A DNA stretch of 64,000 nucleotides from positions 62,001 through 126,000 of the forward strand of contig DASUGU010000029.1 of assembly GCA_036273855.1 (NCBI GenBank), written 5' to 3'. The translations under genes were made by a program, and so were the position numbers. A model generated the notes under the pieces. That model was given only the letters and a program-made list of their open reading frames with translations. It had not been told where the DNA came from and did not search any database. Origin of the DNA: DATEPR01 sp036273855. GTDB lineage: Bacteria > Actinomycetota > Actinomycetes > Mycobacteriales > Pseudonocardiaceae. Shown piece after piece: positions 1-11,057 of this stretch (within the stretch, counting starts at the first letter, position 1; each line of letters begins with the position of its first letter).

Positions 1-635
1 TCCGTGTCCACGAAGATGATCCGCGCCTCGGCGTAGCGGGAGTCGTCGTCGCTCCACACATAGAAGTTGCCGTACGGGCCGTCCGGTTCGGTCCGCGACT
101 GCTGGAACCACGGGTGCGCGTCGGACGTGTGGTTGAGCACCAGGTCGGTGATCACCCTGATGCCCCTGGCGTGCGCCTCGTCCAGCAGGTACACGAAGTC
201 CTCGACGCTGCCGAACTCCGGCAGCACGGCGCGGAAATCGCTGATGTCGTAGCCGCCGTCGCGCAGCGGCGACGCGTAGAACGGCGGCAGCCACAGGCAG
301 TCCACCCCGAGCCACTGCAGGTAGTCCAGCTTGCCGGCCAGGCCGCGCAGGTCGCCGGTGCCGTCCCCGTTGGAATCACTGAACGCCCGGACCAGCACCT
401 CGTAGAACACGGCGCCCTTGAACCACTCCGGCACCCCGGGTGCTTCCATGGCCGAGACGAAATCCGCCGCGCTCGGCTCGACGAGCATGCCGTCCGCGGT
501 GATGGCCTCACCGGTGTGCGGCACGCCCTCCAGGCCCAGTGCCGCGTCCGGGCGGTGGGTCTCCTGCTGCTGGACTGCGTCGGTCAGCGGGTCTTCGATC
601 ACGAGTTCCACCTCGTCGGCGTGAGCGGGGCTCAC
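1..635 (-). CDS. treS: trehalose synthase TreS, N-terminal part (truncated by window edge)
   Basis: Encodes the N-terminal ~211 residues of a GH13 trehalose synthase/maltokinase-partner enzyme, which interconverts maltose and trehalose and feeds the GlgE pathway. The visible residues include WFKGAVFYEVLVRAF, the GDLRGL and LGVDCLWLPPF strand motifs, and the conserved LVLNHTSDAHPWFQQSR block of the GH13 barrel. These match TreS better than other amylases. The GH13 nucleophile and acid lie beyond the window edge and cannot be checked. The GTG at 633-635 is the most upstream usable start; other in-frame GTGs are at 611 and 602, and none has a strong ribosome-binding site. It lies 58 bp downstream of glgE on the same strand, so co-transcription is likely, as in other glgE-treS loci. 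Confidence 0.9.
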   Translation of the reverse strand, partial: MSPAHADEVELVIEDPLTDAVQQQETHRPDAALGLEGVPHTGEAITADGMLVEPSAADFVSAMEAPGVPEWFKGAVFYEVLVRAFSDSNGDGTGDLRGLAGKLDYLQWLGVDCLWLPPFYASPLRDGGYDISDFRAVLPEFGSVEDFVYLLDEAHARGIRVITDLVLNHTSDAHPWFQQSRTEPDGPYGNFYVWSDDDSRYAEARIIFVDT

Positions 636-693
636 CCTGCGCCGGGGGGACGCGGGGTTGGGGACAGAGGACGTGCGCCGGACCCGGGCCCGG

Positions 694-2670
694 TCACACT
701 TCGGGTCGTCGTACGCCGACCACGTGCGCCACCGCCCGCCACGGCTCCAGCCGCACGTAGTTGGCCTGGCCCCAGTGCCATGTCTCGCCGGTGACCTCGT
801 CGTGCGCGAGCAGCAGGTCCGGCCACTCGAAGCCCAGCGACGGCAGGTCCAGCCACAGGGTGCCCTCCTGGGCCGTGAAGGGATCCAGACTGATCACCGA
901 GACGACGGTGTCTCCGGTGGCCGGGTCCTGCTTGGAGTAGGCGATCAGGGCGTCGTTGTCCACGTGGTGGAACCGCAACGTGCGCAGCTGCTGCAACGCG
1001 GGGTGCGCCCGGCGGATCTCGTTGAGCTTGCGCAGCCACGGTTCCAGCGACCGGCCCTCGGCCAGCGCACCCGCGAAGTCCCTGGGCCGCAGTTCGTACT
1101 TCTCCGAGTTCAGGTACTCCTCGCTGCCCTCGCGCACCGGTACGTGCTCGAACAGCTCGAACCCGGAGTAGACGCCCCAGGACGGCGACATGGTCGCGGC
1201 CAGCGCCGCCCGCACGGCGAACATCGCCGGGCCGCCCCGTTGCAGCGACGCGTGCAGGATGTCCGGCGTGTTCACGAACAGGTTCGGCCGGCCCTCGTCG
1301 ACGTGGTCGAGCAGGTCGACGCCGAACTCGACCAGTTCCTCCTTGGTGGTACGCCACGTGAAATAGGTGTAACTCTGGGTGAAGCCCAACCGGGCCAGAC
1401 CCCACAGCACCGCGGGCCGGGTGAACGCTTCGGACAGGAACAACACGTCGCGGTGCGCGTCCTTGACCGAACCGATCAGGCGGGCCCAGAAGTCCGGCGG
1501 CTTGGTGTGCGGGTTGTCCACCCGGAAGATCCGCACCCCGTGGTCCACCCAGTGCAGGACCACGCGCAGCACCTCGGCGTAGATGCCCTGCGGGTCGTTG
1601 TCGAAGTTGACCGGGTAGATGTCCTGGTACTTCTTCGGCGGGTTCTCCGCGTAGGCGATCGTGCCGTCCGGCCGGGTGGTGAAGAACTCCGGGTACTTGA
1701 CCACCCACGGGTGGTCCGGCGCGGCCTGCAGGGCCAGGTCGAGCGCGACCTCCATGCCCAGCTCACCGGCCCGCCCGACGAACGCGTCGAAGTCCTCCTC
1801 GGTGCCCAGGCGCGGGTGGATCGAGTCGTGGCCGCCCTCGTCGGCGCCGATCGCCCACGGCGAGCCGACGTCCTCCGGTCCGGCCGCCAGCGTGTTGTTG
1901 GCGCCCTTGCGGTTGACCCGGCCGATCGGGTGGATGGGCGGCAGGTAGACGACGTCGAAGCCCATGTCGGCGATCCGGTCCAGCGCGCCGGCCGCCGTGG
2001 CGAACGTGCCGTGCACCGGCCGGCCGGACTCGTCGACACCGCCGGTCGAGCGGGGGAACAGCTCGTACCAGGAGCCGAAGGCGGCCCGCTTGCGGTCCAC
2101 CAGCACGTGCATCGTCCGGCCCTTGGTGACCAGTTCGCGCACCGGGTACTCGTGCATGATCGCGAGCACCTCGTCGGCCAGCGCCGGGGCGACCCGCTCG
2201 GGCAGCGGCAGGTCCTCGTCGCGCAGCGCGACCGCCGCACCGGCCAGCAGCACCCGGTCCAGCCGCCGGTCCGGCCGGCGGGAGACCCGGTCCAGCAGGC
2301 GGGCACCGTTCTCCAGGTCGTTGGCCAGCTCACCGGCGCTCTGGCCGGCGTCGACCTTCACCTCGACGGTGTGCAACCAGGTGCGCCACGGATCGCTCCA
2401 CGCGTCCACCCGGTAGGTCCACAGCCCGTCGCTGTCCGGCACGATCACGGCGGCGAACCGGTCCAGGCCGGCGCCCACCGGAGCCATCCGGGTGAGCCTG
2501 GCGGTCCGGTCGTCCGGGCCGCGCCAGGCGACCGTGGCCGATACCGCGTCGTGCCCGTCGCGCCAGACCGTCGCGGTGACCGGAACATGTTCACCCACCA
2601 CGGCTTTCGCCGGGTAGCGTCCACAGCTCACCGACGGGGTCACGTCGTCGATGCCGAGCCGACCGGTCAT
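694..2670 (-). CDS. glgE: GlgE alpha-1,4-glucan:maltose-1-phosphate maltosyltransferase
   Basis: 658-residue GH13_3 enzyme that transfers maltosyl units from maltose-1-phosphate to alpha-1,4-glucan in the cytoplasm. The N-terminal ~100 residues form the beta-sandwich region, followed by the barrel. The likely nucleophile is D385 (in FRVDNPHTKP) and the likely acid/base E414 (in FLSEAFTRP). Their spacing of 29 equals that of the characterised Streptomyces enzyme (D394/E423, from memory). The start at 2670 is chosen because GGAAGGAG lies about 8 nt upstream; the in-frame ATG at 2697 has no such site. treS follows downstream and glgP is divergent, so glucan synthesis and breakdown genes face away from a shared 314 bp control region. 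Confidence 0.96.
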   Translation of the reverse strand: MTGRLGIDDVTPSVSCGRYPAKAVVGEHVPVTATVWRDGHDAVSATVAWRGPDDRTARLTRMAPVGAGLDRFAAVIVPDSDGLWTYRVDAWSDPWRTWLHTVEVKVDAGQSAGELANDLENGARLLDRVSRRPDRRLDRVLLAGAAVALRDEDLPLPERVAPALADEVLAIMHEYPVRELVTKGRTMHVLVDRKRAAFGSWYELFPRSTGGVDESGRPVHGTFATAAGALDRIADMGFDVVYLPPIHPIGRVNRKGANNTLAAGPEDVGSPWAIGADEGGHDSIHPRLGTEEDFDAFVGRAGELGMEVALDLALQAAPDHPWVVKYPEFFTTRPDGTIAYAENPPKKYQDIYPVNFDNDPQGIYAEVLRVVLHWVDHGVRIFRVDNPHTKPPDFWARLIGSVKDAHRDVLFLSEAFTRPAVLWGLARLGFTQSYTYFTWRTTKEELVEFGVDLLDHVDEGRPNLFVNTPDILHASLQRGGPAMFAVRAALAATMSPSWGVYSGFELFEHVPVREGSEEYLNSEKYELRPRDFAGALAEGRSLEPWLRKLNEIRRAHPALQQLRTLRFHHVDNDALIAYSKQDPATGDTVVSVISLDPFTAQEGTLWLDLPSLGFEWPDLLLAHDEVTGETWHWGQANYVRLEPWRAVAHVVGVRRPEV

Positions 2671-2984
2671 GGACCACGCTCCTTCCGTCCGTGCCACACA
2701 GCGTCACACGGTGCCCGAGAGTGTGCCGCGTCGATCATGCCGGGCAGTCATCGGGGACCCGTTCAGCCTAGTTACCCCGGTTGACGGACTGGTACACCTG
2801 TATGGACTTTCCGTGAGGTCCGCGCGTCGGTCTGTCCAGAGTGGTCACTCGGTCGTAACGTCATCACACCCCGCCGTTCACACCTCGGTGTGAACGCTTC
2901 GGGCAACCTCGCAACCAGGACATTGGCGACACACGAGCGGGTGATCGGCGCCACGGACGTGGTCGCCGGATAGGGTCTTTCGCC
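2671..2984. promoter_or_regulatory. divergent glgE/glgP intergenic control region
   Basis: This 314 bp non-coding gap must hold the promoters of leftward glgE-treS and rightward glgP. Its main feature is the inverted repeat at 2876-2895, listed separately. A TTGACG hexamer lies at 2781-2786, but no well-spaced -10 follows it, so no promoter is assigned. No ORF in the gap looks like a gene. Confidence 0.5.
2876..2895. promoter_or_regulatory. 20 bp inverted repeat, candidate operator for glgP/glgE
   Basis: GTTCACACCTCGGTGTGAAC is seen directly: two perfect 9-bp arms around a TC centre. It lies 90 bp upstream of the glgP start and about 205 bp upstream of glgE. Length and symmetry fit a dimeric repressor or activator site. 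The binding protein is not identified in this window. Confidence 0.55.
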
Positions 2985-5480
2985 ATGCGTGCCGTTCGCC
3001 GGTTGACCGTCCGCGCCAGCCTCCCGGCCCGACTGGCCGCGCTGGACCAGCTCGCCACCAATCTCCGTTGGACGTGGCACCAGCCGACCAGGGATCTGTT
3101 CGCCGCCGTCTCCCCCGAACTGTGGGCGAGCACCGGCGGTGATCCGCTGCGCCTGCTGGCCGAGGTGCCGGCCGGTCGGCTGGCCGAACTGGCCGCTGAC
3201 GAGGGTTTCCTGGCCGACTGCGACGCCGCCGCCACGAACCTGTCCGACTACCTGGCCGGATCGAGCTGGTACACCGCCGAGCCCGGCCGGCCGGTGGCGA
3301 TCGCCTACTTCTCCATGGAATTCGGCGTCAACGCCACCCTGCCCAACTACTCCGGCGGCCTGGGCGTGCTCGCCGGTGACCACCTGAAAGCGGCCTCCGA
3401 CCTGGGCGTGCCGCTGATCGGGGTGGGCCTGCTCTACCGGCACGGGTACTTCCGGCAGTCGCTGTCCGCCGAGGGCTGGCAGCAGGAGCACTACCCGGAG
3501 CTCGACCCGCGCGCCCAGCCGCTGACGCCGCTGCGCGAGCCGTCCGGCGAGCCGGTCACGGTGGCCGTGCCGATGCCCGCCGACCGGGCGCTGCGGGCCC
3601 GCGTGTGGCTGGCCGCGGTGGGGCGGGTGCCGCTGCTGCTGCTCGACTCGGACGTCGAGGGCAACGACCCCGACCTGCGCGAAGTCACCGACCGGCTGTA
3701 CGGCGGCGACCAGGACCACCGCATCCGCCAGGAGATCCTGGCCGGCATCGGCGGTGTCCGCGCGGTCCGTCGTTACTGTGAGCTGTCCGGTCACCCCGGT
3801 CCGGTGGTCTTCCACACGAACGAGGGACACGCCGGTTTTCTCGGGTTGGAGCGCATCCGGGAACTGGTGGCCGCGCCCGGTCTGGACTTCGACGAGTCGC
3901 TGTCCTCGGTGCGCGCCGGGGCGGTGTTCACCACGCACACGCCGGTGCCGGCCGGCATCGACCGGTTCCCCATCGAGCTGGTCGAGCACTACTTCGGCTC
4001 CGGCCGGCTGCTGCCCGGCCTGCCGGTGGACCGGATCCTGGCGCTGGGCGCCGAGGACAACCCCGGCATGTTCAACATGGCGCACATGGGCCTCCGGCTG
4101 GCGCAGCGAGCCAACGGGGTGTCGCGGCTGCACGGCGAGGTGAGCCGCGCGATGTTCCACGGCATGTGGCCGGACTTCGACGAGGCCGAGGTGCCGATCG
4201 GATCGGTCACCAACGGCGTGCACGCGCCGACCTGGTCGGCGCCGGAGATGCAGGAGCTGATCGACGGCTCGGTGCCGGTGAGTGACACGCGGCTGTGGGA
4301 GCTGCGGTGCGAGCTGCGCGGCCGGCTGGTGGCCGAGGTGCGGCGGCGGGTGCGGGCGTCGTGCCTGACCCGGGGCGCGTCCGCGCTGGAACTGGACTGG
4401 GTCGACTCGGTGTTCGACCCCGCCGTGCTGACCGTGGGCTTCGCCCGGCGGGCCGCGACCTACAAGCGGCTCACGCTGATGCTGCGCGACCCCGCCCGGC
4501 TGCGGTCACTGCTGCTGGACCCGTCCCGTCCGGTGCAGCTGGTGGTCGCGGGCAAGTCGCACCCGGCCGACGACGGCGGCAAGGCGCTGATCCAGGAGAT
4601 CGTGCGCTACGCCGACGATGCCGACGTGCGGCACCGGATCGTGTTCCTGCCCGACTACGACATGTCGATGGCCCGGTATCTCTACTGGGGTTGCGACGTC
4701 TGGCTGAACAATCCGGTGCGGCCGCTGGAGGCATGTGGCACGTCCGGCATGAAGTCGGCGCTCAACGGCGGCCTCAATCTGTCCATTCGCGACGGTTGGT
4801 GGGACGAGTGCCACGACGGCCGCGATGGCTGGGCCATCCCCACCGCCGACGACGTCGCCGACCCGAACCGGCGCGACGACCTGGAGGCGTCGGCGCTCTA
4901 CGAGCTGCTGGACCGCCAGGTGCTGCCGCTGTTCTACGAGCGCACCGACGGCCTGCCGACCGGCTGGCTGGACCGGGTACGGCACACGCTGCTCACCCTC
5001 GGCCCCCGGGTGCGGGCGGACCGGATGGTACGCGAGTACGTGGACACGCTGTACGTGCCGGCCGGGCGGTCGGCGGCGGCCACCAACGCGGACGGCTACC
5101 GCGGTGCGCGCTCGCTGGCCGACTACCGGGACCGGCTGCGCGCCCACTGGGCCCACGTGCGGGTGGCCGACCTGGAGCTGGCCGACACGGACGCGGTGAC
5201 ACCGCTGGTCGGCACGCCGGTCCGGGTGTGCGCGACGATCGAACACGGCGAACTGGCGGTGAGCGAGTTCGACGTCGAGGCCGTGTTCGGTCGGGTCGAC
5301 GACAACGGTGAACTGTTCGACGCGATGACGGTGCCGATGTCGCTCAAGGAGAACGGCCGGTACGAGGCGGAAGTGCCGCTACCGGGCGCGGGCGCCATCG
5401 GCTACACGGTCCGCGTCCTGCCCAGGCACGACCTGCTCGCCGCGCCCGCCGAACTGGGCCGTGTGGTGCTCGCCCACTAG
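2985..5480 (+). CDS. glgP: alpha-glucan (glycogen/maltodextrin) phosphorylase GlgP
   Basis: 831-residue GT35 phosphorylase releasing glucose-1-phosphate from alpha-1,4-glucan. The N-terminal ~110 residues (ALDQLATNLRWTWHQPTRDLF) match the DUF3417 region typical of the actinobacterial/archaeal-type phosphorylases. YFSMEFGVNATLPNYSGGLG is the conserved substrate/phosphate region. The PLP-binding lysine is probably K590 in GTSGMKSALNG. The C-terminal ~130 residues form a beta-rich extension. The ATG at 2985 has only a weak ribosome-binding site but starts at the usual family N-terminus. It is divergent from glgE and convergent with the GH25 gene. Confidence 0.94.
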   Translation: MRAVRRLTVRASLPARLAALDQLATNLRWTWHQPTRDLFAAVSPELWASTGGDPLRLLAEVPAGRLAELAADEGFLADCDAAATNLSDYLAGSSWYTAEPGRPVAIAYFSMEFGVNATLPNYSGGLGVLAGDHLKAASDLGVPLIGVGLLYRHGYFRQSLSAEGWQQEHYPELDPRAQPLTPLREPSGEPVTVAVPMPADRALRARVWLAAVGRVPLLLLDSDVEGNDPDLREVTDRLYGGDQDHRIRQEILAGIGGVRAVRRYCELSGHPGPVVFHTNEGHAGFLGLERIRELVAAPGLDFDESLSSVRAGAVFTTHTPVPAGIDRFPIELVEHYFGSGRLLPGLPVDRILALGAEDNPGMFNMAHMGLRLAQRANGVSRLHGEVSRAMFHGMWPDFDEAEVPIGSVTNGVHAPTWSAPEMQELIDGSVPVSDTRLWELRCELRGRLVAEVRRRVRASCLTRGASALELDWVDSVFDPAVLTVGFARRAATYKRLTLMLRDPARLRSLLLDPSRPVQLVVAGKSHPADDGGKALIQEIVRYADDADVRHRIVFLPDYDMSMARYLYWGCDVWLNNPVRPLEACGTSGMKSALNGGLNLSIRDGWWDECHDGRDGWAIPTADDVADPNRRDDLEASALYELLDRQVLPLFYERTDGLPTGWLDRVRHTLLTLGPRVRADRMVREYVDTLYVPAGRSAAATNADGYRGARSLADYRDRLRAHWAHVRVADLELADTDAVTPLVGTPVRVCATIEHGELAVSEFDVEAVFGRVDDNGELFDAMTVPMSLKENGRYEAEVPLPGAGAIGYTVRVLPRHDLLAAPAELGRVVLAH

Positions 5481-5672
5481 GGCCGGATTCAAGGTCGATG
5501 AAAGGTTCCGGAGAGGTTGGGCGGGCAGCGTGCCGAGCACAACCGCTTGCGGAAGGGCTCAGATGAAACTCGGATCAGGCCGGATCTCCGCGATCGCCGC
5601 CGACGGGCTGATCGTCGACATCACACCCTGTAGCGCGAGCGCTGACGTAGCCGCTCAGCAGTTCGGTACCTC

Positions 5673-5689
5673 CTGAGAGCCGGTCTCAG
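5673..5689. terminator. small hairpin between convergent glgP and GH25 gene
   Basis: CTGAGA-GCCGG-TCTCAG forms a 6-bp stem with a 5-nt loop and overlaps the GH25 stop codon. It sits at the end of the ~205 bp convergent gap 5481-5685, which holds no other gene-like feature. No T-tract follows on either strand, so a termination role is only a weak guess. Confidence 0.25.
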
Positions 5690-7032
5690 CCGGGCGTGCC
5701 ACCGTCGGTCGCGGTCGTCGAGGGGTCGGCCGTGGTGGTCGGCGGCTCGGTCGTGGTGACGGCTGAGCCGGCTGTCGAGGTCGGCGGCTCGGTCGTGGTG
5801 GTCGGTGCCGGATCGGTCGTCGTCGCGGGCGGCTCGCTCGTCGGCGGCGGCGCGGTCGTAGTCGTCGTCGTGGGCGGCTCGGTCGTCGGCGGTGCTGGCG
5901 GCTCGGTCGTCGTCGCGGGCGGGGGCGTGGTGGTCGGCAGCGGTGTGGGTTGGGGCGCAACCGACGTGGTCGCCGGCCGGGCGGCCGCCGGCCTGCTCAG
6001 GGCGGCTGTCGGGCCGCTGGGCGGCGGGTTGTGCAGGACGACCGGGCGGCCGCCGCCGGCGAAGGCGCTGAGCTGCTGGATCGTGCCGCTGAAGACGTCC
6101 TGGTCGCCGGGGAACGTGCCGGCGTCGTCGTACTGCCAGACCGCGTAGAACGACCAGCCGGCCGGCAGCGCGCCCGGGTCGCTGTTGTAGCGGGCCAGCC
6201 ACAGCGGATCGGTGTGGGCGACGGCGGCGTCGCCGGCACACCGCGACCACCAGTCCCGCGTCGTGTAGATCATCGGCCACCGGCGGGTCCGGTTGTGCAC
6301 CGTGACCGAGAAGTCCATCACCCAGGCGGACATCTGGGCCTGGTCGAGGCCGTAGCAGGTGGGTCCGTACGGGTTGTATTCCATGTCGATGACCGGTGGC
6401 AGGGTGGCGCTGTCCGCTGTCCAGCCGCCGCCGTGGTCGACGAAGAAGTTGGCCTGCGCGGCTCCGCCGGACCGGTCGGGCAACGCGAAGTGGTAGGCAC
6501 CACGGAACAGGCCGGCCGCGCGCGAACCGGCGACGTTCCGATGGAACTGGCCGTCCACGAAGCCGGTGCCCTCGGTGGCCTTCAGGTAGGCGAAGGTGGC
6601 GCCGCCGGCGGCGACCGATCCCCAGTTCACCGTGCCCTGGTGGTGGCTGACGTCGAGGCCGGGCAGCGTGGCGCCCGGGTGCGGCGGTGTGACCGGCGGG
6701 GAGTGCTTGCCCTCGTGGGCCTCGATCGTGGAACCCAGGAAGTCGTCGTTCGGATGGGTCACCGGCGCCGACACCAGCTTCGGGTGCCGCGCCCGCGTGA
6801 TGGCCGACGATGCCTGGTGGGCGACGACCGGTCGGGGCGCGGTGCCCGGCAGCGGCCGTAACGCGGTGGCCGGCAGGTGCGCCACCGACGCGTGGCGCGG
6901 GGACGGCGTGGGGGCGGCGGCCGACACCTGTGCCGTGTCCGCAGAGCCGGCGCTCACGGCCGCCAGGACCACGAACGCACCCAACACGGCGCTGAGCCGT
7001 CGCCGCCGGTCACGCAGAAAGGAGCCGTCCAT
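5686..7032 (-). CDS. secreted GH25 muramidase (lysozyme) with Thr/Pro-rich tail
   Basis: 448-residue predicted exported N,O-acetylmuramidase. Arg-rich n-region and hydrophobic stretch (LSAVLGAFVVLAAVSAGSA) form a signal peptide. A ~90-residue Pro/Ala linker precedes the GH25 barrel, roughly residues 122-315. Catalytic candidates are D127 in GLDVSHHQG and D216/E218 in the family DxE motif VIDMEYN. After residue ~325 the protein is almost entirely Thr, Pro, Glu and Ala, a wall-spanning or glycosylated-type tail. The start at 7032 has GGAGG 9 nt upstream; the upstream in-frame ATG at 7152 would bury the signal peptide. It sits inside the glucan gene block without an obvious link to it. Confidence 0.88.
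   Translation of the reverse strand: MDGSFLRDRRRRLSAVLGAFVVLAAVSAGSADTAQVSAAAPTPSPRHASVAHLPATALRPLPGTAPRPVVAHQASSAITRARHPKLVSAPVTHPNDDFLGSTIEAHEGKHSPPVTPPHPGATLPGLDVSHHQGTVNWGSVAAGGATFAYLKATEGTGFVDGQFHRNVAGSRAAGLFRGAYHFALPDRSGGAAQANFFVDHGGGWTADSATLPPVIDMEYNPYGPTCYGLDQAQMSAWVMDFSVTVHNRTRRWPMIYTTRDWWSRCAGDAAVAHTDPLWLARYNSDPGALPAGWSFYAVWQYDDAGTFPGDQDVFSGTIQQLSAFAGGGRPVVLHNPPPSGPTAALSRPAAARPATTSVAPQPTPLPTTTPPPATTTEPPAPPTTEPPTTTTTTAPPPTSEPPATTTDPAPTTTTEPPTSTAGSAVTTTEPPTTTADPSTTATDGGTPG
5740..5935. repeat. GGCGGCTCGGTCGT-type tandem repeats encoding the GH25 tail
   Basis: The 3' part of the GH25 gene repeats variants of GGCGGCTCGGTCGT about five times at irregular spacing. On the coding strand these give TTT(T)EPPxTT units. 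The tract is coding and low-complexity and probably varies in length between strains. Confidence 0.7.
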
Positions 7033-7202
7033 CGCCACCTGCCTCCAGAACGTCGCGGACAAGCCGGACGAACGCGCCTGCCCGCCGCCCAGTGTGCGGT
7101 CCGGAACGGTGTCCCGGGCGACCGCGACCTGAATCAGCGGCGGCCCGGACATGAATGTCCGCAGGTCGGCGCCTCGACCAGCGGATGTCTCCTGCGTGGC
7201 AG

Positions 7203-9332
<2,130 letters not shown>

Positions 9333-9338
9333 ATTCGG

Positions 9339-11057
9339 CTATTTTGCCAAAGAATCGATCAGGACGAACGACTCCGGCGGCAGGTGCACACTTTCGCCAC
9401 GCGGCGCCGGCGCACCCCAGGACAGCAACACGCCGCCCGCCGGGACGTCCAGCGGCACGTCGACGGGCGTGTCGCCCCAGTTGCACGCCAGCCGCAGCGG
9501 GCCACGGGACAGCACCAGCCACGAGTCGGCACCCCGCACCCCGAACTGGTCCAATCGGGGGTCGGCCAGCTCGGGCCGCGCCGAGCGCAGCCGGATCAGG
9601 TCGCGGTAGAGGGCGAGCATCTCGCGGTGGCCGGGTGCGTCCGGTTCCGCCCAGTCCAGCCGGGACCGGACGACGGTGGCCGGGTCCATCGGGTCGGGCA
9701 CGTCCTGCTCGGCCCAGCCGTGCCGGCCGAACTCGCGGCGCCTGCCCTGCCGCACGGCGTCGGCCAGTTCCGGGTCGGGGAACGACGCGAAGAACTGCCA
9801 CGGCGTGCCGGCCGCCCACTCCTCGCCCATGAAGATCATCGGCGTGTACGGCGAGCAGAACACGATCGCGGCGCCGCAGGCCAGCCTGCCGGGCGACACG
9901 GTGGCGGACAGCCGGTCGCCGGTGGCCCGGTTGCCCACCTGGTCGTGGGTCTGGAGGTAGGCCAGGAACCGGTGACCGGACTGGCGGTGCGCGTCGACCG
10001 GCCGGCCATGGGTGCGGCCGCGGAACGACGACCACGTGCCGGCGTGGAAGAACACCTCGCGCAGCGTCCGCACCAGCGCGCCCGGCGCGGCGAAATCCGC
10101 GTAGTAGCCCCGGGTTTCGCCGGTCAGGGCGACGTGCAGGGCGTGGTGCAGGTCGTCCGACCACTGGGCGTGCACCCCGATGCCGCCGGCCTCGACCGGG
10201 GTGACCAGCGCCGGGTCGTTGCGGTCGGACTCGGCGATCAGCGTGAGCGGCCTGCGCACGGCGGCGGACAGCGCGCCGGTGGCGGTGGCCAGCTCCTCCA
10301 GCAGTGTCTTGGCCCTGCGGTCGGTGAACGCGTGCACCGCGTCCAGGCGCAGCCCGTCGACGTGGAAGTCGCGCAGCCAGCCCAGCGCGTTGTCCAGCAC
10401 GTAGGCGCGGACCTCGTCCGAGCCGGGACCGTCCAGGTTGAGCGCCGGACCCCAGTCGCTCTGCCCGTCGAAGTACGGACCGAACCGGCCGAGGTAGGCC
10501 CCGGACGGGCCGAGGTGGTTGTAGACGACGTCGAGCACGACGGCCAGTCCCCTGGCGTGGCAGGCGTCCACGAACCGCTTGAAGCCGTCCGGCCCGCCGT
10601 AGGGCTCGTGCACCGCACCCCACAGCACGCCGTCGTAGCCCCAACCCGCCGTGCCGTCGAACGAGTTGACCGGCATCACCTCGACGTGCGTGACACCGAG
10701 ATTCACCAAGTGGAACAACCGTTCCACGGCCGAGTCGAAGGTGCCGCCCGGCGTGAACGTGCCGACGTGCAGCTCGTAGACCACGGCACCGCGCAGCGCC
10801 CGGCCGGTCCAGTCGCCGTCGGTCCAGGAGAAGGCGCCGTGATCGTAGGGCCGGGTGGCGGCGTGCACGCCGTGCGGCTGCCAGCGCGAGCGCGGGTCGG
10901 GCAGGGGCGTGTCGTCGCCACCGAGCAGGAAGGCGTAGTCACCGGCCGGCGCGTCGCCCTGCCACCAGCCGCCGTCCGCCCGTGTCAGGTCGTGGTCGGT
11001 GTCGGCGACCCGGACGCGCACCCGCTCATGGTCGGGCGCCCACACCGTGTACCTCAC
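9339..11057 (-). CDS. treZ: malto-oligosyltrehalose trehalohydrolase TreZ
   Basis: 572-residue GH13_10 enzyme releasing trehalose from malto-oligosyltrehalose. The N-terminal ~95-residue sandwich (YTVWAPDHERVRVRV) is followed by a barrel opening at VVYELHVGTF. Motifs VVLDVVYNHLGP, GLRLDAVHAF (likely nucleophile D239) and LIAESDRND (likely acid E276) are visible; the ESD triad is typical of TreZ rather than of branching enzymes. The GTG start overlaps the treY stop by 4 bp, the classic coupling arrangement. Confidence 0.95.
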   Translation of the reverse strand: MRYTVWAPDHERVRVRVADTDHDLTRADGGWWQGDAPAGDYAFLLGGDDTPLPDPRSRWQPHGVHAATRPYDHGAFSWTDGDWTGRALRGAVVYELHVGTFTPGGTFDSAVERLFHLVNLGVTHVEVMPVNSFDGTAGWGYDGVLWGAVHEPYGGPDGFKRFVDACHARGLAVVLDVVYNHLGPSGAYLGRFGPYFDGQSDWGPALNLDGPGSDEVRAYVLDNALGWLRDFHVDGLRLDAVHAFTDRRAKTLLEELATATGALSAAVRRPLTLIAESDRNDPALVTPVEAGGIGVHAQWSDDLHHALHVALTGETRGYYADFAAPGALVRTLREVFFHAGTWSSFRGRTHGRPVDAHRQSGHRFLAYLQTHDQVGNRATGDRLSATVSPGRLACGAAIVFCSPYTPMIFMGEEWAAGTPWQFFASFPDPELADAVRQGRRREFGRHGWAEQDVPDPMDPATVVRSRLDWAEPDAPGHREMLALYRDLIRLRSARPELADPRLDQFGVRGADSWLVLSRGPLRLACNWGDTPVDVPLDVPAGGVLLSWGAPAPRGESVHLPPESFVLIDSLAK

